From positions 9,475-73,474 of the forward strand of contig MTSL01000065.1 of assembly GCA_002794465.1 (NCBI GenBank): 64,000 nt of DNA, read 5' to 3'. The translations under genes were made by a program, and so were the position numbers. The notes beneath the pieces were generated by a model. The model ran no database searches. It was not told the origin of the DNA and saw nothing but the letters and a program-made list of their open reading frames with translations. Of this stretch, positions 57,381-64,000 are shown one piece after another (position 1 is the first letter of the stretch; each line of letters begins with the position of its first letter). The DNA comes from Paramicrosporidium saccamoebae (lineage: Eukaryota > Rozellomycota).

Positions 57381-58175
57381 TTAAAAACACTCGACTCTAT
57401 TTCCTAATTGAGAGTGTAAATTATGCCTCAATTGTTCTAGATTGTCTCGCCATGTCAGAAAGGCCAGGCCCTGAAGTAGCGAATCGGCCATATCATCCTT
57501 CTTCCGTTCCAATGCGTACTTGCTAGCAAGCTCCGAGGGGATGTCAATAGGTGCAGCGGCAAGGTCGTTGCAAAAGTCATCAACAAGCTTTGTGGCATGC
57601 TTCTTCTTGTTCCTGGATTCTAAGCCAAATATGCTGGCCACTGAGCGGGCATTTATGGGAAAGACATTGTGTTCCAACAAAAAACAGTGGAGTTGAACTT
57701 CAATTCTGTTAATGTTCAAAATATTGCCCGGAATCATACGAAATCCACCTCCTCTAAACGTCTGCCTCTCAATAAGAAAGATGGAGGCTTGATCAGATGT
57801 ATCTGCCACTAGCGATGCGGCAAACTCCCTTAGGCACAATGCACTGTTCCGCGGATGATACGTTGCCGGAAGGTCGAGGCAAGTCTTTTCCCACTTGCGC
57901 AATATTGGTCGTATCCCATCCTTTTCCACCTCGATGACTGCTTTAGCAAAGTTCAGTATTCCAATATCAAGGGACACTAGTGTGAAAGGTGCTGGGAGGG
58001 CGGGCTGTAGCACTGCTGTGGAAAGACGCGCAATTTGTTCAGCCTTGGTACCAGTGACACTTAGGCCGCATTCATGACAATATTTTGAAATATCCACCAG
58101 TTTCCAGGATGAAATTAGTTGGGCACATTTCTGAATGAGGTCCTTTCTAGCGATGACCGCCGGAACGGCGGACAT
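57381..58175 (-). CDS. CCE1: Mitochondrial Holliday-junction resolvase Cce1/Ydc2, 264 aa
   Basis: RNase H-fold resolvase of the fungal Cce1/Ydc2 family, which cuts Holliday junctions in mitochondrial DNA. N-terminal SAP-type helix pair (LIQKCAQLISSWKLVDISKY), then catalytic LVSLDIGILNFAKAVI (first Asp), the FLIERQTFRGGG motif (Glu) and the C-terminal KKDDMADSLLQGL (Asp pair), in the right order. Start ATG 58175 (MSAVPAVIARKD); five further upstream codons have no ATG. The stop is 59 bp from the SLC35 start. A good fungal marker. Confidence 0.85.
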   Translation of the reverse strand: MSAVPAVIARKDLIQKCAQLISSWKLVDISKYCHECGLSVTGTKAEQIARLSTAVLQPALPAPFTLVSLDIGILNFAKAVIEVEKDGIRPILRKWEKTCLDLPATYHPRNSALCLREFAASLVADTSDQASIFLIERQTFRGGGFRMIPGNILNINRIEVQLHCFLLEHNVFPINARSVASIFGLESRNKKKHATKLVDDFCNDLAAAPIDIPSELASKYALERKKDDMADSLLQGLAFLTWRDNLEQLRHNLHSQLGNRVECF

Positions 58176-58259
58176 GGATCTAACAAACAATCAATTAACC
58201 AGTATTTGAGCGCGCAATGTGTGTGCTAGGGGGTGTATATGCATACGGATCAAAAGGCG

Positions 58260-58400
58260 CCAATAAAGGGTACTGTTAGACAGCATCCGTCTATGATTAG
58301 TGCTCCTAACCCAAATAGTGACCGTATAATCCATTATAGCCATATTGAGGATTCAGTCTATAAAGGTCCCGCATACTTTAATAAAAGTTGCTCGTGTGAA
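58260..58400 (+). repeat. Second interspersed repeat, copy 2
   Basis: Aligns with 48490-48630 (shared GACAGCATCC, CATATTGAGG and TATAAAG blocks with the same spacing, apart from a short insertion). A weaker TATAAAGAAGCCATACGCTC block occurs near 10862. Adjacent to a MITE-like copy, as at 48 kb. Confidence 0.6.
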
Positions 58401-58421
58401 ATTGCATAACTACGGGCCAGG

Positions 58422-58636
58422 TGCGACGTAGATGATTGATTAGTTGGATATCCGAGGATGATTCTCTAGCTTGGAGAAGGCATATTTGTGTGATAAAGTG
58501 GACTGATTAGTTGGGTATTTAAGGACTATTACGTTATTTGTGAGACTATAAGTGGGTCGTTGGATTGACTGATTACATTCTCTTCTCACCTCTTCCCACC
58601 TGACAAAGTCCATAGTTCTATCCCCACTACGCGACA
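58422..58636 (+). repeat. MITE-like repeat, 215 bp
   Basis: Starts TGCGACGTAGATGATTGATT, contains TAGTTGGATATCCGAGGATG and TTCTCTAGCTTGGAGAAGGC and a second TTAGTTGGGTATTTAAGGAC block, and ends TATCCCCACTACGCGACA. An internal duplication of the GATTAGTTGGGTATT part makes it longer than the 135-bp copies. Confidence 0.75.
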
Positions 58637-58713
58637 GAGGGGTTCAAATAAAGGGATCACATTAACTGACCTCACAGCTCGTTCATCAATGGACACTTGC
58701 TATAAGACTCACA

Positions 58714-58805
58714 ATTTCCAAACCTCACTAGTGCCAAACTCCCCAAGTGCCAAACTCCACTAGTGCCAAGCCCCACAAGTGCCAAACCCCACAAGTACCA
58801 AACTT
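58714..58805. repeat. Tandem repeat, 15-16-bp units
   Basis: Five to six units of the type TAGTGCCAAACTCCCCA, ending just upstream of the DENR 3' end. Confidence 0.8.
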
Positions 58806-58821
58806 CATATGCAGCGTTTTA

Positions 58822-59528
58822 TTACTTGGTCACAATTTCTAGTTGATCTTCAGAAATCTCTGGCCATTCTTCAGGAATAAAGTCGAGTAGATCATCGACA
58901 AAATCGCCCTGGATGACAATTTCGTCGTAGCCTGCGGGATTGCGTGCCACTGAGCATCCACACGCATACTTGGACGCACACCTCTTGGCAATCTTTTTCA
59001 AATCCAATCCTAAAGGTCTATAGAATCATTTGTAATGATACCAAAGGCCTCCATGCCCCGAATGTGAGTGACTGACTTGCGCTTGTTCCTATCAACAACC
59101 TTGATAATCACTTTGGCTTTCTAGCCGCGTTAAATCCCTCAAATTCTGCTACCTTTTTCCGTTGTTCTTCCTTTTCCAGCTTTTTGCTCTCGTCCTTTGG
59201 AATGGCCTTTCCGCCACGAGACTGGTGCTTCTTCTCGCCTTCCTCGCCGGCCGCACCTCCTATGGAGGCTTCGGATAGTTTGTCTGTCACGCCCTCAACC
59301 GCTTGCGCGGACACTTCAGACGGATAGAAAAGCCCAACCAGGTCTGGGTGGTGCTCAGCCAGCCATTTCTTGCACTTTCCACCACTGTTTGTAAATCCGC
59401 AGTACTATATTAATGAGGCTTTAGGCCATATTTATGCAACCTCTAGAGGCAGTGTGCACACTAACATGAATGACATGTTCAAAAGGGCTACCTCCGCAAT
59501 ATAGTATGGACCTCGGAACAACGGCCAT
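58822..59528 (-). CDS. TMA22: DENR/Tma22 translation re-initiation factor, 191 aa, four introns
   Basis: Exons (minus) 59492-59528, 59441-59460, 59153-59404, 59042-59120, 58822-59009; introns of 31, 36, 32 and 32 nt; all phases close. The second exon is only 20 nt. Spliced N-terminus: SILYCGVCTLPLEYCGFT, then KCKKWLAEHHPDL, the Cys-rich element of DENR. The middle is charged; the C-terminus is a SUI1 domain (VIIKVVDRNKRKSVTHIRGM, FGLDLKKIAKRCASKYACGC, EIVIQGDFVDDLLDF). DENR with MCT-1 recycles 40S subunits and promotes re-initiation. The length is near human DENR (198). Confidence 0.9.
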
Positions 59529-59574
59529 GTTTCCGAAAATCCCCGGACAATCCGTAATTGTCCTTGTTCAAACA

Positions 59575-59898
59575 TCAAAAATTTATCAAAACATACGTCA
59601 TGTCCTTCAGGTTTCTTATGTGTGAATAAACTGTAATAATAGTTAAACTTACGCGCACAATGTGCACAAAGGGCAGATATCTGGTGGTTTTAGCCAGAAT
59701 AGTGCTGCAGGGGCCTTCCAGAACATAACTGGTGCCCGTTGTGCGGAAGCTCTCTCCGCAGTGGAAGCCCCCACTTGTAAAAATCCAGATAGAATAACCA
59801 ATATAGGAGGCCAAAACCGGGTTCAGAGTGAACCACTGCCCACGAGAACGTCAATAGAGGTAGTCACGCTGATTTTTTACTTGATTTGGCATAGTCAT
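59575..59898 (-). CDS. Possible small membrane protein, ~85 aa
   Basis: A weak candidate. ATG 59898 (MTMPNQ) followed by a 45-nt GTAAAA..GGGCAG intron (59836-59880) would join a frame reading WFTLNPVLASYIGYSIWIFT and on to LPFVHIVR, ending at 59575. The frame is hydrophobic and plausible for a small membrane protein, but I recognise no family, the intron would be longer than any other here, and the interval may simply be the promoter of DENR and the GATA gene. Reported because it would otherwise leave 370 bp unexplained. Confidence 0.2.
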
Positions 59899-59903
59899 CC
59901 TGG

Positions 59904-60641
59904 ATGAAGAGCCATGGAGAAAACTGTGCAAACAGGAGTTTAAATGAGGGAAACGGTGGTTCCGTGTCCCTTGCTAGCTTACTGAATCCGATACCAACAA
60001 GGGCAGAGCTGGACCGAGACGCCTTGGTTAATGACGCTGTGGCCGGTCTCCTCCGTAGTGGCAGAGATTTTTCTCGCGTCCAAACCGGCCATCCCCTCTC
60101 GAGAGAGTCTGAGGAGTCAAGCTGCACACTTAAAAGCGACCGAACAGTCCCCACACAGGCGCTGCCGTCCATCCGGTCTGTGTTTGGTATGACGTCACGC
60201 CCCCTCATTTGTTTAGGCCGCTTTGAAGCCGCGAAAACGGCCGGCCCACTGCCTGACGTGAGTTTAACTCAGAGATATTTTGAACCATACGCCCGACCAA
60301 TGCACGTGGCTATCACTCCCAACCGTCGGGAGGCAGGACACTGCATTCTGCCTTCTGGGCCGGTGCCTGATGTCACTAGGTCCTTCCGTCGCTGCACCAA
60401 TTGCGGGACCCAAGACACGCCTAGTTGGCGTCGCTGCGGTCCTGAAAACATTCTGCTTTGCAACGCCTGTGGTCTGTACTACAACGAGCACCGACGACAC
60501 CGTCCGTTCCGGGTCGGTCAGGACGGTCGTACCAAGGCCTTGCGGGTCCGCGCAAAGAAGACGCAGCCTTGTACCAAGTGTGGATGCGAAATTCCAGCGG
60601 GAAAGCCGTCGCTTTGTCGACTGTGCTGCCTGTACATATAG
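59904..60641 (+). CDS. GATA-type zinc finger transcription factor, 245 aa
   Basis: One GATA finger near residues 163-187: C-x2-C-x17-C-x2-C in CTNCGTQDTPSWRR and LLCNACGLYYNEHRRHRP, with the usual basic tail. A second cysteine cluster (CTKCGCEIPAGKPSLCRLCC) forms the C-terminus and could bind another zinc. The N-terminal 150 residues are unconserved. It starts at ATG 59904; a single exon. Fungal GATA factors control nitrogen use, iron uptake and light responses; which applies here cannot be told. Confidence 0.8.
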   Translation: MKSHGENCANRSLNEGNGGSVSLASLLNPIPTRAELDRDALVNDAVAGLLRSGRDFSRVQTGHPLSRESEESSCTLKSDRTVPTQALPSIRSVFGMTSRPLICLGRFEAAKTAGPLPDVSLTQRYFEPYARPMHVAITPNRREAGHCILPSGPVPDVTRSFRRCTNCGTQDTPSWRRCGPENILLCNACGLYYNEHRRHRPFRVGQDGRTKALRVRAKKTQPCTKCGCEIPAGKPSLCRLCCLYI

Positions 60642-60789
60642 TGTGGGACGTTTTGGTTAAATAAAGTGAGTTTTTGATTGGCATCTTAGGCCACTGGCGA
60701 GTAGAAATTCGTTTAGCAAGTCACCTGATCTCGGCTGGCCGTTATATCGTCGCTTCCCGTCCTCCCATTGGTCCCAGTCATTAAAAGCC

Positions 60790-62116
60790 ATGAAACCTTT
60801 GGGTTTTGCCGTACAGCCCAATACCGTCTTCCTCATAGTCCTAGACGCCGCTGCCAAAAAGGCCGCGCACAGAACTAGACGAGCTTGTCGACCAGGCTAA
60901 AGAAGCCGACATTCTTGATAGCGCAAATTATGAAAGGTATGTCAAGCGGCTGGAGGCTGCTCAAATTGCCAATGTTGAAGCCCGTCGTCAGCACTTGGAC
61001 GAGCCCAACAAGTTTTTTGAATCTGAAATGGCCGTCTATGCATTGGCAGTGCAGTTTGGTGCTGCTGCAACGGATATGGGGTTATTGGAGAAGACTACAG
61101 AAGACGTCCCGTTTCTAACGATTCTCCTATCACTATTTGGGCATCCTAATGACGACATTTCAGAAGTGTCGTTGCGTGTCATTTACGAAATTATGGACAG
61201 CACTCCCACCAGCCGCGCCTCTGCCAGCATCATCTACGTGTTCATCTCAAAGCTGGTCGCTTTGGGCATATTTGGTGTCCTTCTGGATGCAATTGTCGAA
61301 TTAGGCCTTGACGACGAAGAAGGCATAGAGAAAGCAGGCTTCCTGCTGGAGCTGGTGGAGCATCTCTTGGCTTGGATTGATCCCGAAGCGGCACCAACCG
61401 AAGCGCTAGTTGAAGGATGGTCTATATGGCTCATGGACGCCGTCTTGGCATCAACAAGAATGGCTTTGCATGCGTCTGAAATTCTGGTTGAATTGTTGAC
61501 AACATATCGCGATATCCGGATTCGTCTGTTAACCAACGACAATATGTCGCAGCTTCTCAGTCTTCTACAGGAACAAAGCGCCGTGGCTGACCAGCTCAAT
61601 TTATGCACTAACATTGCTGACATCATTTGTGCACTTCTCCTCGACGAGGCCGGGAAGCCCATATTCATTTCAGAGCTCGGATTTGAACTCTGCTTCTTTT
61701 TGATCCGTGAGACCAAGGCATGCAAATCGTTGGCCATTAAGATGATATCATTTGCACTCTCCGAATCAACCACTCAGCATGCGTGTACTGAATTTGTGAA
61801 ACGGGGCGGTCTAAAGTACATTTTCCCCCTCTTTATGACGGCAAAGTCCGAAGATTACAAGGATGAAGAGTACTTGTGTGGTGCTTTAGCCGCGCTGTTC
61901 CGGTCGAGCGACGGCTATACAGAACGACTGGTTGCCAAATTCACTGAAAATGATGGCGAAAAGAAGGATAGATTAGTGAACCTCATCAAGTCACAAGACA
62001 ATGAGGCATTCTTGCAGCATTGCTGTACCATCGCAACTTGCTTGATGAAACATGGAATAGAGTTTCCCGACGTTGCGTCCATTATAGAAAAGCAAGCCGA
62101 TACTTTTGTATTATAA
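60790..62116 (+). CDS. CTNNBL1: Beta-catenin-like protein 1 (CTNNBL1), 430 aa, one intron
   Basis: Exon 1 (60790-60810, seven codons) joins exon 2 (60845-62116) across a 34-nt intron (60811-60844, GTACAG..CCTAG) in phase 0, giving MKPLGFATPLPKRPRTELDE. The body is an all-helical armadillo-like protein with CTNNBL1 hallmarks: DEPNKFFESEMAVYALAV, VEGWSIWLMDAVLAS, LKYIFPLFMTAKSED and VAKFTENDGEKKDRLVNL. The family binds Prp19-complex Cdc5 and acts in spliceosome function. The KRPR cluster near the N-terminus could be a nuclear signal. The C-terminus is shorter than in animals. Confidence 0.85.
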
Positions 62117-62651
62117 AGAGATGATTACATTAGAGCTACTAAGCAGAAGCTATGGATTTGATAGAGGTGATTTTCAATAAATATTACTGAGGCGTGATAG
62201 ACCACCAACTCCCGTTGATCATTACGATCTGATGTGATGGCGAGGCTTGCCTTATAAATGAGAGCATCATTTAATAAAACCAGCTCTGTTGAATCTCGCA
62301 CATGTACCATTAGCCGTCCACATTATTTACATGCTTCTAGTCATCTAAACGCTCTTCATTTGGGATCTGTAACGAGATGGCAATCTCGGCCCATGTCTCG
62401 TCAGTCGTACATATTTAATTAGTCGTCTATACTTGTGACGTAGAGGCGGAGGATTGATTAGTCAGGTATTTGAGGATAGTTCCCTAGTTTGGAAAAGACC
62501 TAGTTGCTGGATATTTGAGGGCAGTGAGATGCGTATTCATACTATTCTAAGATTAGCAGTGACCAAACCCCTCTTCCCGCTTGACAGTCCATACTATTTA
62601 TCCCCACTACGCGACATAATGTTTACATATTTCTAGTTATCTAAAATCTCC
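62117..62651. other. Intergenic region with a MITE-like repeat
   Basis: The 3' flanks of the convergent CTNNBL1 and MTO1 genes. It contains AATAAA near 62176 and the repeat at 62434-62616. No gene is supported. Confidence 0.6.
62434..62616 (+). repeat. MITE-like repeat, 183 bp
   Basis: The best-preserved copy: TGTGACGTAGAGGCGGAGGA, TTGATTAGTCAGGTATTTGA, GGATAGTTCCCTAGTTTGGA, GGGCAGTGAGATGCGTATTC, CTGACAGTCCATACTATTTA type block, ending TATCCCCACTACGCGACA. Imperfect terminal inverted repeats. Confidence 0.8.
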
Positions 62652-64000
62652 TCACTTGGAGAATGGAACGAGATTGCGATCACGTACATATCTCATCAGT
62701 CGCACTACTGCATCTGGAGTCACACCTTCCATTCTTTTCAACACTGCGATACTCCGTGGTTGGACCTGCTTTAGTCTACTTCTCACCTCGTTTGAGAGGA
62801 ATAGCATCCGATCGTAGTCCAGATTCTCGGCTAGCAGCATGTCATTTTCTCGCCTGTAGAGATTCATGTCACTCTCCTGAAACTTTGCCATGGTTTTGTA
62901 AAATTCGTCAACGTGCAGGCGTTCTACCAATCGATCGGGGAATGCAGCAATCTCTGGAAATATATGTCGTAGTTTGGGGAGTGGGAGATTGGGACGACGA
63001 ATAATTTGGAGTCCATTCCTTACAACGCCATCCTCGCCAATATCCACGCCGCGTGTCCGCCATTCGTGTGGCGTACAGGACACCTGTTCTAATTTTGCCC
63101 GTAACTGCTCTTCTAAATCGACGGTATGTTGGAAATGCCGCTTCCGGTCATCCGACACGATTCCGTGTTTTATACCAATGGACGTAAGCCTTTTGTCGGC
63201 ATTGTCCGCTCTAAGAGACAGACGGTATTCCGAACGACTTGTAAATATTCTATATGGCTCACTAACGCCCCGACTCGTGAGATCATCGATAAGAACGCCA
63301 ATGTATGCGTCAGCCCGGTCCACCCTAATGGGTGCCTTTCCGAGCGCCAAGAGTCCTGCATTCGCGCCCGCAATTAGTCCCTACAAGATGAATCATCAAG
63401 TTTTCGTGGTACCTGGGCGGCGGCTTCCTCGTAACCGGTGGTTCCATTAATTTGACCAGCAAGAAACAGGCCCTTTACTTTTTTGGTTTCCAGCGTGGGG
63501 TTCAGTCCAGTCGGATCCACATAGTCATATTCCACCCCATATCCAGGCTGCACAATCTCTACATCTTTTAAGCCTGGGATTGTCCGCAAAATCTGCAACT
63601 GAAGATCCGCAGGCAGACTCATAGAAAGTCCATTGGGATATACAAGATTTGTGTCAAGTCCCTCGGGTTCTAGCCACACCACATGTCCCTGTCGATCCCC
63701 AAACCTCAGTACCTTGGACTCGATAGACGGGCAATATCTTGGTCCCTTAATATCCTCTTTAATATGGATTGTCATGTGCATGTTCTCTCGAATCAGATTG
63801 TGTGTTTCCGGCTGCGTCCTTGTCTGGTAACACTTTACCAACGCATCCAAATTAGTCACGCGATCATTGAGGAAGGAAAAAGGCACAGGCGGGTTGTCAC
63901 TTGGCTGTTCGATCAGTCCATTATAATTGATGGTGCGACCATCAAGACGAGGTGGCGTGCCAGTGCGCAATCGGGAGACACAAAGCCCGAAACGTTTAAA
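62652..64000 (-). CDS. MTO1: Mitochondrial tRNA modification enzyme MTO1/MnmG (C-terminal part)
   Basis: Partial: it runs off the right edge. Exons seen are 63413->64000 and 62652-63380, joined by a 32-nt intron (63381-63412, GTACCA..TTGTAG) in phase 0. FAD-dependent MnmG/MTO1 segments: [65 protein letters not shown], then [20 protein letters not shown] (across the intron), [20 protein letters not shown] and a C-terminal helical domain. With MSS1/MnmE it makes 5-carboxymethylaminomethyl-type uridine at tRNA wobble position 34 in mitochondria. The N-terminal FAD motif lies outside the window. Confidence 0.93.

Larger units (their letters stand above)
58176..58821. other. Intergenic region with three repeat elements
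   Basis: No gene. It contains the second interspersed repeat (58260-58400), a MITE-like copy (58422-58636), and a 15-16-bp tandem repeat (58714-58805, AGTGCCAAACTCCAC units, about five copies) just beyond the DENR stop. Confidence 0.65.

Noticed and set aside
59441..59640. A frame continuing the 59575 membrane-protein candidate through DENR exons 1 and 2 on the same strand
   Set aside because: It would overlap strongly supported DENR exons in another frame, and needs a 38-nt intron with a weak acceptor; the DENR model explains the sequence fully.
1..64000. tRNA, rRNA, riboswitch or CRISPR features
   Set aside because: I scanned spacers for tRNA B-box-like GGTTCGAATCC sequences on both strands and found only chance matches inside coding regions. 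No regularly spaced repeat-spacer array exists; the tandem repeats have no unique spacers.

Overview
The window is nuclear DNA from a small-genome eukaryote that looks like an early-diverging fungus. The best guess, by inference only, is a Cryptomycota/Rozellomycota-type intracellular parasite. Fungal-type genes are present (Nic96 nucleoporin, Cce1/Ydc2 mitochondrial resolvase, tricalbin, Sec20, Rpn3, Ltv1), the code is standard, and genes are packed closely on both strands. It also keeps genes that many derived fungi have lost: SNAPC1, Gemin2, CTNNBL1, Cdt2/DTL and an Integrator-7-like protein. Most striking are very short introns. I could place 32, all 29-41 nt, most often 31 nt, with GT(A)..(T)AG ends. 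Each restores a conserved protein or keeps frame, so many genes here are split even though they look intronless or broken at first reading.

Layout. 0-2 kb: a tandem pair of signal-peptide-bearing protein kinases. 2-9.3 kb: housekeeping block (PUF6, RPL4, the meiotic cohesin REC8, acylcarnitine carrier, SF3b subunit 2). 9.3-12.5 kb: small predicted secreted proteins, three of which share one signal peptide and 5' leader. 13-24 kb: dense housekeeping block (SEC20, Gemin2, CAF-1 p60, vacuolar amino-acid transporter, thymidylate kinase, mitochondrial uS7, SNAPC1, TIM23, NIC96). 24-31.5 kb: four tandem copies of an unrecognised two-gene cassette on the minus strand. The first gene is intact in all four copies; the second is decayed in three. 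31.8-39 kb: two tandem WDR5 paralogues, ORC5, an SMP-domain protein, ethanolamine/choline phosphotransferase and RPN3. 39.4-41.4 kb: a long repetitive secreted protein with the same signal peptide as the 10-12 kb family, interrupted by a 10-base assembly gap. 41.9-64 kb: a membrane-anchored NDP-kinase-like protein, tricalbin, LTV1, CK2 alpha, a bacterial-type (mitochondrial) EF-P, COA4, CDT2, a 7TM-RGS protein, bHLH, SLC35, CCE1, DENR, GATA factor, CTNNBL1 and a partial MTO1/MnmG running off the right edge.

The core genes form recognisable sets: snRNA transcription and snRNP assembly (SNAPC1, Gemin2, SF3b2, CTNNBL1), replication and chromatin (ORC5, CDT2, CAC2, CDC8, WDR5), ribosome and mitochondrial translation (PUF6, RPL4, LTV1, DENR, uS7m, EF-P, MTO1), and lipid transfer/membrane (tricalbin, SMP protein, EPT1). 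The accessory parts (0-2, 9.3-12.5, 24-31.5, 39.4-41.4 kb) hold lineage-specific families, minisatellites and a MITE-like repeat seen in six copies. No tRNA, rRNA or CRISPR array was found.
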